A stretch of 64,000 nt of DNA from Polaromonas sp. OV174 (GCF_900112285.1 NZ_FOKZ01000003.1:1-64000); one strand, 5' to 3'; shown: positions 18,495 through 28,078, counted from the first letter of the stretch. Numbers and translations: made by a program. The notes: a model not told the origin generated them from the sequence alone.

Positions 18495-19025
18495 CTAGCC
18501 AGCCAGCGGCCCCAGCCGCTCTATGGCCTGGTGCGCCACGGCCTTGAGCTGTGCGTCGCTCACCCGGTCCGGGGCAATTTCGGCCAACGGCACCAGCACA
18601 AAGGCGCGCTGCGTCATACGTGGATGGGGCAGCGTCAGGTGCGCTGAATCCATCTGCGCGCTGCCATACAGCAGCAGGTCCAGGTCCAGGGTGCGCGGTG
18701 CATTGCGGTACGGCCTTTCGCGCCCGGCCTGCAACTCGATCTGCTGCAGCTGTGCCAGCAAGGCCGGTGCCGACAAGCTAGTCAGCAGCTCCACCACGGC
18801 GTTGATGTAATCGCCGCCCGGCGCGACGGCCTCTTGGCCGGAATCGCTGTCCAGCGGGGCGGTTTTATAGAGACTGGATGTTTGCCTCAATTGCGTCAGC
18901 GGCAAGGCCTTGATGGCGCTCACCGCCTGCCGCAGCGCCGCCGCTGCGTCGCCGAGGTTTGCGCCCAGGGCGACATAGGCCGTCACACCCGCTGGAGCGA
19001 GGGCATCCGCCTGGCCGCTACGCAT
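18495..19025 (-). CDS. folK: 6-hydroxymethyl-7,8-dihydropterin pyrophosphokinase
   Basis: HPPK of folate biosynthesis, about 176 residues from ATG 19025. YVALGANLGD, RPYRNAPRTLDLDLL and LPHPRMTQRAFVL are the three HPPK signatures; the acidic pair in DLDLDLL-type motif binds magnesium-ATP. A TTG at 19043 would overlap the pcnB stop codon (TTGA) and add six residues. The pcnB-folK pairing is common in Burkholderiales. Confidence 0.94.
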   Translation of the reverse strand: MRSGQADALAPAGVTAYVALGANLGDAAAALRQAVSAIKALPLTQLRQTSSLYKTAPLDSDSGQEAVAPGGDYINAVVELLTSLSAPALLAQLQQIELQAGRERPYRNAPRTLDLDLLLYGSAQMDSAHLTLPHPRMTQRAFVLVPLAEIAPDRVSDAQLKAVAHQAIERLGPLAG

Positions 19026-19039
19026 GGCAGGCGCCCGGT

Positions 19040-20635
19040 TCAATGAGGGGATGCGGCGTCCGACGCAGGCTGCTCGCCGCCGCCCTCTAGCGTAGAGCGG
19101 TTGACAGGCTTGCGACGGCGCCGGCGTTTCTTGGCCGGCGCGGCCTCGCCTTCTTCACGCGGTGCGTCGGCCAATTCGGTCGCAGCCTGGCCCACACCAG
19201 CATCGGCATCGACCCGTTTCACGCGAACCCGGGGAGTTTGCGGTTTTTTCGACTGTTCCTGGCGCACCGCTTCAATCATGGCGTGGCGTTCGTCGTCATA
19301 TGCGGTGCTGAATTTTTCCCACCACTCGGCCAGCGCGGCGTCGATCTCGCCGGTTTGCCCGCGCAGGCGCAAGAAGTCAAAGCCGGCGCGAAAGCGCGGC
19401 TGCTCCAGCAGGGTATAGGGCGCGCTGCCCACGCGTTTTTCAAAGCGTGGTTGCATGGTCCAGATCTCGCGCATGTCGGTGCCCAGCTTGCCGCGCCCCG
19501 AAACATCGCCAATCTTGGCATTAAAGGCCTCGTCAATCGAATCCTGCAGCGCCGGCATGACCGGCTCGCCGCGCTGACGACGCTGCTCCCAGCCGTGGCG
19601 CACATCGGACCACAGCACGCAAGACAGCAAAAAGCTGGGGGCCACAGGCTTGCCTTCGCCGACGCGGCGGTCGGTGTCCTGCAAGGCCAGTTTCAGGAAG
19701 GGCTCATCGGCCATTTCCACCACCACGTCAAGCAATGGATAGATGCCGGTGCCCAGGCCCAGGGTTTTGAGCTGGGCGATGCTGGCCATCGCATGGCCGG
19801 TTTGCAGCAGCTTGAGCATTTCGTCAAACAGACGCGACTGCGGCACGTCGGCCAGCAAGCCCTTCATCTCGCGCAGCGGCGCAGCGGTCTTGTCCTCGAA
19901 CTTGAAGTCCAGCGCACTGAGCTTCGCACCAAAACGCACGGCACGAATGATGCGAACCGGATCTTCGCGGTAACGCACGGCCGGGTTGCCTATCATGCGT
20001 ATGATTTTTTTCTTGGCGTCCTTGATGCCGTTGTGATAGTCGACCACGATTTGCGTTTCGGGGTCGTAATACATGGCATTGATGGTGAAGTCGCGCCGCG
20101 CCGCATCTTCCTCCATGGGGCCCCAGACGTTGTCGCGCAACACCCGGCCGGAAGCATCGACGGCATGCTTCATGCCAGCCAGCTGATTCTTGCTGGTGCG
20201 CTCGTTGCCGCCCACCTGCTCGGCCAGGCTGCTATCCAGATGGGCACGAAAGGTCGAGACCTCAATCACCTCATGCTCGCGGCCACGGCCGTAGATGACG
20301 TGAACGATGCGAAAGCGCCGGCCAATGATGAAGGCCCGGCGAAACAGGCTTTTGACCTGCTCCGGCGTGGCATCGGTGGCGACGTCAAAGTCCTTGGGAC
20401 GCAGGCCAACCAGCAAATCACGCACGGCGCCGCCGACGATATAGGCTTCATAGCCGGCCTGTTTGAGCGTATGCACCACATCCATGGCGCGTTCATCGAC
20501 CAGCTTGGGATTGATGCCGTGTTCCTGGGGGCCTATGTCCTGGCGCTGGCCGAACGGTGATTTTTTGACCCGCTTGGCGCCGGACTCTTCACTGCCGGAT
20601 TTTCCAAACAGTTTGTCGATAAATTTTTTGATCAT
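19040..20635 (-). CDS. pcnB: Poly(A) polymerase I
   Basis: 531 residues. Class II nucleotidyltransferase head domain with GGAVRDLLVG and the catalytic Asp82-x-Asp84 (KDFDVATDA), RRDFTINAMYYDP next, then the all-helical neck/body domain and a basic, disordered C-terminal tail (KKRRRRRKP). It adds A-tails to RNA to mark them for decay. The length and basic tail fit PcnB rather than a CCA-adding enzyme. Last-but-one gene in a five-gene minus-strand run with folK. Confidence 0.94.
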   Translation of the reverse strand: MIKKFIDKLFGKSGSEESGAKRVKKSPFGQRQDIGPQEHGINPKLVDERAMDVVHTLKQAGYEAYIVGGAVRDLLVGLRPKDFDVATDATPEQVKSLFRRAFIIGRRFRIVHVIYGRGREHEVIEVSTFRAHLDSSLAEQVGGNERTSKNQLAGMKHAVDASGRVLRDNVWGPMEEDAARRDFTINAMYYDPETQIVVDYHNGIKDAKKKIIRMIGNPAVRYREDPVRIIRAVRFGAKLSALDFKFEDKTAAPLREMKGLLADVPQSRLFDEMLKLLQTGHAMASIAQLKTLGLGTGIYPLLDVVVEMADEPFLKLALQDTDRRVGEGKPVAPSFLLSCVLWSDVRHGWEQRRQRGEPVMPALQDSIDEAFNAKIGDVSGRGKLGTDMREIWTMQPRFEKRVGSAPYTLLEQPRFRAGFDFLRLRGQTGEIDAALAEWWEKFSTAYDDERHAMIEAVRQEQSKKPQTPRVRVKRVDADAGVGQAATELADAPREEGEAAPAKKRRRRRKPVNRSTLEGGGEQPASDAASPH

Positions 20636-20698
20636 GAATTTCTGAAACTTTGCGGAACAAAGCGCAATTGCCTGGCGGCAAGCCCTGTCCCCAACTGG

Positions 20699-21385
20699 CT
20701 AAAACAGGTCAAGTATGCGCCATCCGCGCTCGGTCGCCAGCGCGCGCAGGCGCGGGTCCGGATTGGTGGCCACTGGCCAGGTGGCTTTTTCCAGCAAGGC
20801 CAGGTCATTCATGGAGTCGGTGTAGAAGGTGGTTTCCACATCCTCCCAACGCCAGTTGCGGGCCGCCAGCCATTGCTCCATGCGCGTGACCTTGCCTTCG
20901 CGGGCCGAGGGCGTGCCCCGGATTTCACCGGTCAGCTCGCCCCGGGCGTCGCGCTCCAGCTCCACCGCGATCAGCTCCTGCACGCCAAAGGCCTGGGCAA
21001 TCGGACGGGTGACGAATTCATTGGTGGCGGTAACGATCACAAGCTCATCGCCGGCCGCCCGGTGCGTCTCCAGCAGCGCCCTGGCCTGCTCCGTAATGAC
21101 TTTATTCACCACTTCGTCCATGAACTGGTCATGAGCAGCTATTGATTTTATAGAGCCCTGCTCACGAATGGCTTGCGTGGCAAAGCGTACGTAGTCGTGA
21201 ATATCGAGCGTTCCGGCCCGGTACTGATCAAAGAATTCGGCATTGCGGCGCTTGAATTCGGTGGCATCGCACCAGCCCAGGGCAATGGTGAATTCGCCCC
21301 ACTCATAGTCCGAGTCGATGGGGATCAGGGTGTGATCCAGATCAAACAAGGCCAGGCGTCTAGAAGCCTTCACTTGCGCTGTCAT
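20699..21385 (-). CDS. HAD-superfamily phosphatase, subfamily IB (SerB-like)
   Basis: 228 residues. Motif I is FDLDHTL with nucleophile Asp15 and Asp17, motif II is VTATN, and motif IV is FYTDSMNDLALL. Family IB members hydrolyse phosphoserine, histidinol phosphate or similar small phosphates; substrate not determined by sequence. The start ATG overlaps the hda stop (ATGA). A degenerate copy of the 17-bp palindrome lies in frame and gives the SIKSIAAHD segment. Confidence 0.88.
   Translation of the reverse strand: MTAQVKASRRLALFDLDHTLIPIDSDYEWGEFTIALGWCDATEFKRRNAEFFDQYRAGTLDIHDYVRFATQAIREQGSIKSIAAHDQFMDEVVNKVITEQARALLETHRAAGDELVIVTATNEFVTRPIAQAFGVQELIAVELERDARGELTGEIRGTPSAREGKVTRMEQWLAARNWRWEDVETTFYTDSMNDLALLEKATWPVATNPDPRLRALATERGWRILDLF
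21137..21154 (-). repeat. Degenerate copy of the 17-bp palindromic repeat inside the HAD gene
   Basis: On the minus strand the sequence reads GCTCTATAAAATCAATAGC, which matches the family if two inserted bases are allowed, followed by TGCTCATGACC where intact copies have TGCTAGCGC. It remains in frame in the HAD gene. Confidence 0.45.
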
Positions 21386-22089
21386 TCGCTCTCCAGCATG
21401 GATTTAAGCAGCGGCACCGTGATGGCCCGCTTGGTTTGCAAGGCGTAGCCGTCCAGCTTGTCCAGCAACTGCATCAGGCTTCCCAGATCGCGCGAAAAGC
21501 GCCTCAGCATGAAGTCCATCACCTCGTCGCTCAGAAACACGCCACGGGCATCGGCTTCGCGTCTGAGCACGGCACGCCGCTCCTCATCGTTCAAGGCCTG
21601 CAGGGCAAACACATGGCCCCAGCCCAGGCGGGAGCGCAAATCCTCACGCAGCACCAGATCGGCCGGCGGCACATCGCCAGCGGCCAGCACCCAGCGCGGC
21701 TGGCCGTCGTCGGTGCTCAGCGCATTCACAAACCAGTTAAAGGCGGCGCGCTGCTGCACCGCCGTGTAGAGGTGACAGTCGTCCATGATCACGACGGACC
21801 AGGCCTCGTTGAACTCCGGCGGCTCCAGCATGGAGGCGTCCATCCAGCCACTGGAGACACCTTGCGTACGCAAGGCCTCGCTCACGGCTTTGAGCAAATG
21901 GGTCTTGCCGCTGGCTTCTCCGCCCCACAGATAGGTCGGCACCGGCGAGCGCAGCGGGTTGCCGGCCCAGAGTTCAAGATGCTTGACTGCGGCCTCGTTC
22001 GGTCCGCTGAAAAAATTGGCAAACGAAGGGTCGGATGCCAGTCCGATGTCCAGTGCGATCTGTTTCATGCCTGTCATTACCGTGTTCAT
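21382..22089 (-). CDS. hda: Hda, regulatory inactivator of DnaA
   Basis: 235 residues of the short DnaA-like AAA+ family without a DNA-binding domain. The Walker A-like loop is WGGEASGKTHLL, Walker B is VVIMDDCHL, and the sensor/lid region includes LRSRLGWGHVFAL. Hda works with the sliding clamp to trigger ATP hydrolysis on DnaA after initiation; a clamp-binding-like MKQIALDIGL lies at the N-terminus and may mark an alternative ATG at 22068. Overlaps both neighbours by ATGA. Confidence 0.9.
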   Translation of the reverse strand: MNTVMTGMKQIALDIGLASDPSFANFFSGPNEAAVKHLELWAGNPLRSPVPTYLWGGEASGKTHLLKAVSEALRTQGVSSGWMDASMLEPPEFNEAWSVVIMDDCHLYTAVQQRAAFNWFVNALSTDDGQPRWVLAAGDVPPADLVLREDLRSRLGWGHVFALQALNDEERRAVLRREADARGVFLSDEVMDFMLRRFSRDLGSLMQLLDKLDGYALQTKRAITVPLLKSMLESE

Positions 22090-23156
22090 CCCTGATACAG
22101 CTTGCTGGCCATGTAGCTAGCCCGTAAACGACGAATGCCGACCAGCAGCACCGCGCTGGCGGGCAAGGCGATCAGCACGCCGAGAAAACCCAACAACTGG
22201 CCAAAGGCCAGCAGGGCAAAAATAACGGCCAGCGGGTGCAAGCCTATGCGTTCGCCGACCAGCCGAGGCGTCAGATAAAAACTCTCGACCATTTGTCCGG
22301 CGCCATAGACGCCGGCCACCACCAGCAGGCCGTAAAGACCGCCAAACTGCAACACGCCGGCCAGCAGCGCCAGCAGCATGCCCAATCCAAAGCCCAGAAA
22401 GGGAATAAAGAAGGCCAGGCCGGTGAAGACGCCCACCGGCACGGCGAGGTCAAACCCGAACAGCGAAAGCGCCACGCTGAAGTAAATCGCCAGCACCCCC
22501 ATCACCAGCAACTGGCCGCGCAGATACTGGCCCAGCACCAGGTCGGCCTCGTCGATGAAGCTGTCGTACGAGGCACGCAGCTTGGGCGGCACCAGCTCGA
22601 CCACCCGGGCAACAATCCGATCCCAGTCTTTCAGCAGAAAAAACAGCGCCACGGGTATCAACACCACATTGCCCATGATGGCCAGCGCCACGCTGCCGCC
22701 CAGCTTCAGCGAAGACAAGACCGAGGCCAGGGCATCTTCCACATTGGCATTGAGGTACTTGAGGACAAAGGCCTTGATGCTGGCAACATCCAGCGACACC
22801 TTGATGCCGAACTGCGACAGCCAGGGACCCAGCGAATGGTTGAGACGGTCGGCCAGCAAGGGCAGCTGCTCACGCAGCAAGGGCAGTTCCTTGGCGAAGA
22901 TAGGTACCACCAGCAGAAAAATAGACAGCAGGACCAGGATAAACAGGGTTTCCACGATCAGAACCGCCAGCACCCGCGGCAGCCGGCCCCGGCCCAGGTC
23001 ATCGAGCTTGTCCACCAAAGGCGTCAACGCATAGGCCAGCACGGCCGCCACCACAAAGGGTGTCAGCACCGGCCCCAGAAACCACAGCGCCAGCACCACC
23101 AGCGCGGTGATCAGGCACCAGGCAGCGGTACGTTTTTGGGTAGAAGTAAATTGCAT
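22086..23156 (-). CDS. AI-2E family transporter (PerM-like)
   Basis: 356 residues with about eight predicted membrane segments in the AI-2E/PerM pattern: a pair at the N-terminus (residues 12-45), one at 60-85, a soluble central helix region, then a C-terminal bundle containing FFIPFLGFGLGMLLA and LVGERIGLHPLAVIFALLAFG. The family includes autoinducer-2 exporters and sodium/proton antiporters; function here is unknown. First gene of the hda-HAD-pcnB-folK run, divergent from purM, an arrangement frequent in Burkholderiales. Confidence 0.88.
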   Translation of the reverse strand: MQFTSTQKRTAAWCLITALVVLALWFLGPVLTPFVVAAVLAYALTPLVDKLDDLGRGRLPRVLAVLIVETLFILVLLSIFLLVVPIFAKELPLLREQLPLLADRLNHSLGPWLSQFGIKVSLDVASIKAFVLKYLNANVEDALASVLSSLKLGGSVALAIMGNVVLIPVALFFLLKDWDRIVARVVELVPPKLRASYDSFIDEADLVLGQYLRGQLLVMGVLAIYFSVALSLFGFDLAVPVGVFTGLAFFIPFLGFGLGMLLALLAGVLQFGGLYGLLVVAGVYGAGQMVESFYLTPRLVGERIGLHPLAVIFALLAFGQLLGFLGVLIALPASAVLLVGIRRLRASYMASKLYQG

Positions 23157-23317
23157 ACAGCCTTGGGTGAGCTTGCCGGAGTCAGCCCGGAACAGGTCCC
23201 CGGGTGGAACCTTTAGAATCTAAGGCTGAATTCTATCGGGCTTGCAAGGCGGTTCCAGACCACTGCCGGCCGGATAGACCGCCGCTCCACGCCCTCCATC
23301 GCATAAAGCCCCGATAC

Positions 23318-24358
23318 ATGACTACCTCTTCCACCACCCCCCTGAGCTACAAAGACGCCGGCGTTGACATCGTCGCGGGCGACGCCCTGGTTGAACGCAT
23401 CAAGCCGCTGGCCAAGAAAACCATGCGCGAAGGCGTGCTGGCGGGCATTGGCGGCTTTGGCGCCCTGTTTGAGGTGCCCAAGCGCTACAAAGAACCCGTG
23501 CTGGTCAGCGGCACCGACGGCGTGGGCACCAAGCTCAAACTGGCCTTTGAATGGAATATGCACGACACCGTCGGCATAGACCTGGTCGCCATGAGCGTCA
23601 ACGACGTGCTGGTACAAGGCGCCGAACCGCTGTTCTTTCTGGACTATTTCGCCTGCGGCAAACTCGACGTGGATACGGCAGCGGCCGTGGTCGGCGGCAT
23701 TGCCAGGGGCTGCGAGCTGAGCGGCTGCGCCCTGATAGGCGGAGAAACCGCCGAAATGCCCGGCATGTACCCCGCCGGCGAATACGACTTGGCCGGCTTT
23801 GCCGTCGGCGCGGTGGAAAAATCCAAAATCCTGAGCGGCCAGGACGTGAAGGCCGGCGACGTGGTGCTGGGCCTGGCCAGCAGCGGCGTGCATTCCAACG
23901 GTTTCAGCCTGGTACGCAAGTGCATTGAGCGCGCCGGCGACAAGGCCCCCGTGAAGCTGGACGGCAAGCCCTTCAAAGAGGCGCTGATGGAGCCCACCCG
24001 CCTGTACGTGAAGAACGTGCTGGCCGCTCTGGCCGCCCACCCGATCAAGGCGCTGGCCCACATCACCGGCGGCGGCCTGCTGGAAAACATTCCCCGCGTG
24101 CTGCCTGAAGGCACGGCTGCCCATCTGAAAAAAGGCAGCTGGCCGCAGACCGAGCTGTTTGCCTGGTTGCAGGCCACTGCCGGCATCGACGATATCGAGA
24201 TGAACCGCACCTTCAACAACGGCATCGGCATGGTGGTGGTGGTGGACGCTGCCAATGCCCAGGCGACGGCCAAAACCCTGCGCGATGCCGGCGAGCAGGT
24301 CTATGAAATCGGCGTGATTGCCGATCGCGGCGAAGGCGCAGCGGTCGTCGTCGGCTGA
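23318..24358 (+). CDS. purM: Phosphoribosylformylglycinamidine cyclo-ligase
   Basis: 346 residues, full-length AIR synthase. [10 protein letters not shown] at the N-terminus, [14 protein letters not shown] and [13 protein letters not shown] for ATP/substrate binding, and [15 protein letters not shown] in the C-terminal domain are diagnostic. It closes the imidazole ring in purine biosynthesis. Start at ATG 23318 matches the family N-terminus; the upstream open frame is rejected. Divergent promoter region shared with the AI-2E gene; ends at a strong two-way terminator. Confidence 0.96.
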   Translation: MTTSSTTPLSYKDAGVDIVAGDALVERIKPLAKKTMREGVLAGIGGFGALFEVPKRYKEPVLVSGTDGVGTKLKLAFEWNMHDTVGIDLVAMSVNDVLVQGAEPLFFLDYFACGKLDVDTAAAVVGGIARGCELSGCALIGGETAEMPGMYPAGEYDLAGFAVGAVEKSKILSGQDVKAGDVVLGLASSGVHSNGFSLVRKCIERAGDKAPVKLDGKPFKEALMEPTRLYVKNVLAALAAHPIKALAHITGGGLLENIPRVLPEGTAAHLKKGSWPQTELFAWLQATAGIDDIEMNRTFNNGIGMVVVVDAANAQATAKTLRDAGEQVYEIGVIADRGEGAAVVVG

Positions 24359-24378
24359 TCTTCGGACTGTCACCACGC

Positions 24379-24404
24379 AAAAAAGCCGCTGATGCGGCTT
24401 TTTT
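24379..24404. terminator. Two-way intrinsic terminator between purM and an AI-2E gene
   Basis: Symmetric hairpin AAAAAAGCCGC / GCGGCTTTTTT with a 4-base loop, giving a T-run on both strands; it ends convergent transcripts. Confidence 0.92.
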
Positions 24405-24433
24405 GCTATCCCTCCGTCACTCTCCTGCCTAAC

Positions 24434-25519
24434 TCAAGACGCAGGAACATCCGGCTTTTCAGCACGCTCCTGTGCAATGCCGTGCAGCCACTCGCGCCAG
24501 ATAGCCACCAGCAAAGCCATCAACACCGGCCCGACAAACAGGCCGACCAGGCCCATGGTTTTGACGCCGCCCACCAGGCCAAAAAAAGTTGGCAAAAACG
24601 GCAGCTTGACCGGCCCGCCGACCAGGCGCGGGCGCAAGGTCTTGTCAACGATGAACAGCTCGACCGAGCCCCAGACAAACAAGCCCAGCCCCGCCATCGA
24701 GTGGCCAGAGCCCACCAGATAAAGCGACACCAGGGTGAAAGACAGCGGCGCGCCGCCCGGAATCAGGGCCATGAAGACCGTGATGACGCCCAGCAACACC
24801 GGCGAAGGCACGCCGGCCACCCAATAGGCGATGCCCAGCACCAGGCCCTCACCCAGCGCGATCAGTCCCATGCCGGTGACAGTGGCACTGACCGTGGCCG
24901 GCACCACGCGTGAAAAATGCTGCCAGCGCTTGGGCAGAATGCGCTCACCCACCACATCGAGCTGGCCCGCGATACGCAAACCATCCTTGTAAATAAAGAA
25001 CAAGGTGATCAGCATGAACAGCACCGTCAGCACCAAGCTGAACACATTGCCGGTAGCGGTGAGCAGCGTGCGGTAAATATTGCCCAGGTGCTGGCCGCTG
25101 AGAATCTGAATCCAGTCACCCAGCGCACGCGGCGCGCTCAGGTGATCGCGCCAATAGCTGGCCAGACGCTCACCCACCACGGGCAGCGCCTCAATCCAGC
25201 GCGGCACCGGCGCACCGTTGCGATTGGCCTCTTGCAGCCAGGCCAGCAGGCTGCCGGCTTCGTGCAAGGCGTAAGGCAGGGCCAGCATCAGCGGCACCAC
25301 CAGCACGCCGGTCACCAGCAGCAGCGCCAAGCTGGCGGCCAGGGTGGTGTTGCCATGACAGCGCAGCACCAGCCAGCCGTACAAGGGCCAACTCGCAAAA
25401 CCGATGATGAGTGCCGCCAGCACCGGCACCAGAAAGCCACTAAAAAAATACCCGCCGGCGGCAATGAGCAAAAGCAGCAGCGTGCGGGTAATGAAGGGAG
25501 CGTGCAAGACAGGGGGCAT
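24434..25519 (-). CDS. Second AI-2E family transporter (YdiK-like)
   Basis: 361 residues from ATG 25519, which starts right before the first membrane segment (TRTLLLLLIAAGGYFFSGF). About eight membrane segments, with SVTGMGLIALGEG-type and GGAPLSFTLVSLYLVG motifs in the C-terminal bundle, and LRPRLVGGPVKLPFLPTFFG near the end, as in YdiK. It is clearly different in sequence from the AI-2E gene on the other side of purM. Transported substrate unknown. Confidence 0.85.
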   Translation of the reverse strand: MPPVLHAPFITRTLLLLLIAAGGYFFSGFLVPVLAALIIGFASWPLYGWLVLRCHGNTTLAASLALLLVTGVLVVPLMLALPYALHEAGSLLAWLQEANRNGAPVPRWIEALPVVGERLASYWRDHLSAPRALGDWIQILSGQHLGNIYRTLLTATGNVFSLVLTVLFMLITLFFIYKDGLRIAGQLDVVGERILPKRWQHFSRVVPATVSATVTGMGLIALGEGLVLGIAYWVAGVPSPVLLGVITVFMALIPGGAPLSFTLVSLYLVGSGHSMAGLGLFVWGSVELFIVDKTLRPRLVGGPVKLPFLPTFFGLVGGVKTMGLVGLFVGPVLMALLVAIWREWLHGIAQERAEKPDVPAS

Positions 25520-25601
25520 GGGGGGAATTCTGGCATGAGGCCTGACAAGGCCCCGCCTCACTTGAAGAAAAAACCTGCCCGACCCGTTGGCGCTGGGCGT
25601 C

Positions 25602-26453
25602 TTAATGCTTGCCCTGGCGCAACTGGGCCAGGCGCTCGGCAATCACATCCATGTCCAGCGCATCTTCGGCGTGCGCCAGGTACATCTCCAGATCCGCCAC
25701 CGCGTGCGCCACATCACCCTGCACCGCCCAGGCCAGGCCACGGTCGCGGTACTCAGTCCAGGCATCGGGCAGCAACACGATCAGGCGGTCCAGCACGGCA
25801 ATCAGGCGCGGCCAGTCTTCCTGGGTTCGGTGAATCTCCTGCAGGTTGCGCAGCATGCGGCCTATGATTTCGCGCGGCGGCGCCGACTGCAGGTACAAGC
25901 CCATGGGCACATCAAACTCATCCACCAACCCGCTGCGCTGGCGAAACGGCTCCAGCCGCTCGACCAGTTCTTCGCGGCTCAATGACTGGCCGCTGAAGGG
26001 GTCTATCACCACCTGGCCTTTGGGCAGGTTGACCTTGACCATGAAGTGCCCGGGAAAAGCCACGCCGCGCGCATTCAGGCCCAGCCCCAGGGCCAGCTCC
26101 AGCCACAGCACCGCCAGCGTGATGGGAATACCGCGGCGCGTGCGCAGCACCGCGTTCAAGTAGCTGTTGTCCGGGTCGTAATAGTCATTGATGTTGCCGC
26201 CAAAACCAAGATCGCGAAAGAAAAACTGGTTCAGCGCGCGCAGGCGCTGTAGGTCGGGCGAATCGACGGGCAGGCGCCGCTTGACACGGGCCAGCAGTTG
26301 ATCGACGTCGCCCAGCACCTGCTCGACATCGAGATCCGGGTATTCGTCCTGAGCCAGGCTGACGGCGGCCTCCAGCAAGGGGAAATGCGCATCGCTTTGC
26401 ACCAGGCTGGAGAAATATTGCAGCGGGGACGGTACAGCCAAATTTAATTCCAT
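25602..26453 (-). CDS. SirB1-family transglutaminase-like/TPR protein
   Basis: 283 residues. N-terminal transglutaminase-like domain with the SirB1 patterns FGGNINDYYDPDNSYLN and RRGIPITLAVLWLEL, followed by GVAFPGHFMVK containing the conserved histidine, then a C-terminal pair of TPR helices (DRGLAWAVQGDVAHAV). The family is conserved in proteobacteria, function unknown. It lies 56 bases downstream of murJ on the same strand and may be co-transcribed. Confidence 0.85.
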   Translation of the reverse strand: MELNLAVPSPLQYFSSLVQSDAHFPLLEAAVSLAQDEYPDLDVEQVLGDVDQLLARVKRRLPVDSPDLQRLRALNQFFFRDLGFGGNINDYYDPDNSYLNAVLRTRRGIPITLAVLWLELALGLGLNARGVAFPGHFMVKVNLPKGQVVIDPFSGQSLSREELVERLEPFRQRSGLVDEFDVPMGLYLQSAPPREIIGRMLRNLQEIHRTQEDWPRLIAVLDRLIVLLPDAWTEYRDRGLAWAVQGDVAHAVADLEMYLAHAEDALDMDVIAERLAQLRQGKH

Positions 26454-26509
26454 GCCGCTACTTTCTCACAAACCGGCAGCCCCTGCGAGGCACATTAACT
26501 CAAGCCGCA

Positions 26510-28078
26510 TCATCCGTGCCGCAGCAATTGGCGCAGCTTCAGCCCCGAAGCCCAGAGCGCTATAAAATAAATAGCTGCAGAGGCAATAAGCACAAGGGCT
26601 AGAGAGCCAATTCTTTGAAAATAATGGAATTTCAGGCCAATCCAGTTGACGCTGCCGGCGGCCCATAGCAAAAACACCGCCAACAGCGCGCTGGCCGCCA
26701 GCACTTGCAGCGCAAACCGACCCCAGCCGGCAGCCGGTTTGTAACTGCCGCGCCGCAGCAGACCAATCAACAGGCACAAGGCATTGATCAGCGCGCCCAC
26801 GCCTATGGCCAGCGCCAGCCCGGCATGCTGAAAATAGGGCACCAGCACCAGATTGAGCAACTGCGTGATGACCAGCACCACCACCGCGATGCGGACCGGC
26901 GTCTTGATGTCCTGGCTGGCATAAAAACCCGGCGCCAGCACCTTGATGGCCACCAGGCCCAGCAGGCCCGCGCCGTAACCCATCAGCGCCGTCGTGGTCT
27001 GGCGCACATCACGGTCGCTAAAAGCGCCGTAGTGGTAAAGCGTGGCAACCAGTGGTTCGGCAAAGGTCAGCAAGGCCACCGCGCAAGGCACGGCCAGCAA
27101 CACCACGAGGCGCAAGCCCCAGTCCAGCATGGCCGAGTATTTGAGCGCGTCGTTGGCGCCCTTGGCCGCCGCCAGTTGCGGCATCAGCACCACGCCTATG
27201 GCCACGCCCAGCATGGCCGTGGGAAATTCCATCAGGCGGTCGGCGTAGGTGAGCCAACTCACGCTACCGGGCGCCAGGTGCGAGGCAATCTGGGTGTTGA
27301 TGAGCAGGGAGATTTGCGCAACGCTGACGCCCAGCAGTGCCGGCAGCATCAATCTTGCTATGTTTTTTGTAGCTGGATCCGCACATGCATCCTTGATGAC
27401 AGCCCAATTCCATCCAATTTTTGGCAGCATGCCCAGACGCAGCAGGGCCGGCACCTGCACCGCCAGCTGCAACACCCCGCCCAGCATCACGCCTCCGCCC
27501 AGGGCATACACCGGCTCAATGCCCAGCGTCTTGAACCAGGGTGCGCCCAGCCAGGCTGCGGCAATCATGGACAGGTTGAGCAGCACCGGGGTGGCCGCCG
27601 GCACGGCGAAATGCCGCCATGTATTGAGAATGCCGGACGACAAGGCCACCAGCGACATGAAGCCGATATAGGGAAACATCCAGCGCGTCATGTAAACAGC
27701 GGCCTCAAAACCGCGCGGATCCTGCTGCAAACCGCTGGCCATGGCCCAGACCAGCAGCGGCGCCGCCACCACGCCCAGCACGCAAGTTAGCAGCAGCGAC
27801 CAGCTCAGCAGCGTGGCCACCCGGTCAATCAGCAGCTTGGTCGCCGCCTCGCCGTGTTGCGCCTTGTTGGCCGCCAGCACCGGCACAAAAGCCTGACTGA
27901 ACGCCCCCTCGGCAAACAGCCGGCGAAACAGATTGGGAATGCGAAACGCCACATTGAAGGCGTCGGTCATGGCGCTGGCGCCAAAGGCCGAGGCAATCAG
28001 CAACTCCCGCACCAAACCGGTGATTCGGGACATCAGCGTAAAAAGGGAAACGGTGGAGGCGGATTTAAAAAGTGACAC
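26510..28078 (-). CDS. murJ: Lipid II flippase MurJ
   Basis: 522 residues from a GTG start; the N-terminus SLFKSASTVSLFTLMSRITG is typical. Fourteen membrane segments of the MOP (MATE-like) fold, with RIPNLFRRLFAEGAFSQAFV and LLGVSVAQISLLINTQIAS. It flips lipid II across the inner membrane for peptidoglycan synthesis. Odd: two copies of the dispersed 17-bp palindrome lie in frame, one encoding part of a loop (ADPATKNIA) and one encoding part of a late membrane helix (SAAIYFIAL). Confidence 0.95.
   Translation of the reverse strand: MSLFKSASTVSLFTLMSRITGLVRELLIASAFGASAMTDAFNVAFRIPNLFRRLFAEGAFSQAFVPVLAANKAQHGEAATKLLIDRVATLLSWSLLLTCVLGVVAAPLLVWAMASGLQQDPRGFEAAVYMTRWMFPYIGFMSLVALSSGILNTWRHFAVPAATPVLLNLSMIAAAWLGAPWFKTLGIEPVYALGGGVMLGGVLQLAVQVPALLRLGMLPKIGWNWAVIKDACADPATKNIARLMLPALLGVSVAQISLLINTQIASHLAPGSVSWLTYADRLMEFPTAMLGVAIGVVLMPQLAAAKGANDALKYSAMLDWGLRLVVLLAVPCAVALLTFAEPLVATLYHYGAFSDRDVRQTTTALMGYGAGLLGLVAIKVLAPGFYASQDIKTPVRIAVVVLVITQLLNLVLVPYFQHAGLALAIGVGALINALCLLIGLLRRGSYKPAAGWGRFALQVLAASALLAVFLLWAAGSVNWIGLKFHYFQRIGSLALVLIASAAIYFIALWASGLKLRQLLRHG
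26559..26575. repeat. 17-bp palindromic repeat copy inside murJ
   Basis: GCTATAAAATAAATAGC, perfect GCTAT-N7-ATAGC, followed on the plus strand by a second-arm remnant CACAAGGGCTAGAG (26590-26603). In the murJ frame it encodes AIYFIA within a membrane helix. Confidence 0.78.
27357..27373. repeat. 17-bp palindromic repeat copy inside murJ
   Basis: GCTATGTTTTTTGTAGC, GCTA-N9-TAGC, with a diverged second part including CATCCTTGATGA on the plus strand. It encodes ATKNIA in murJ, in a loop segment that I do not recognise from other MurJ proteins. Confidence 0.7.
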
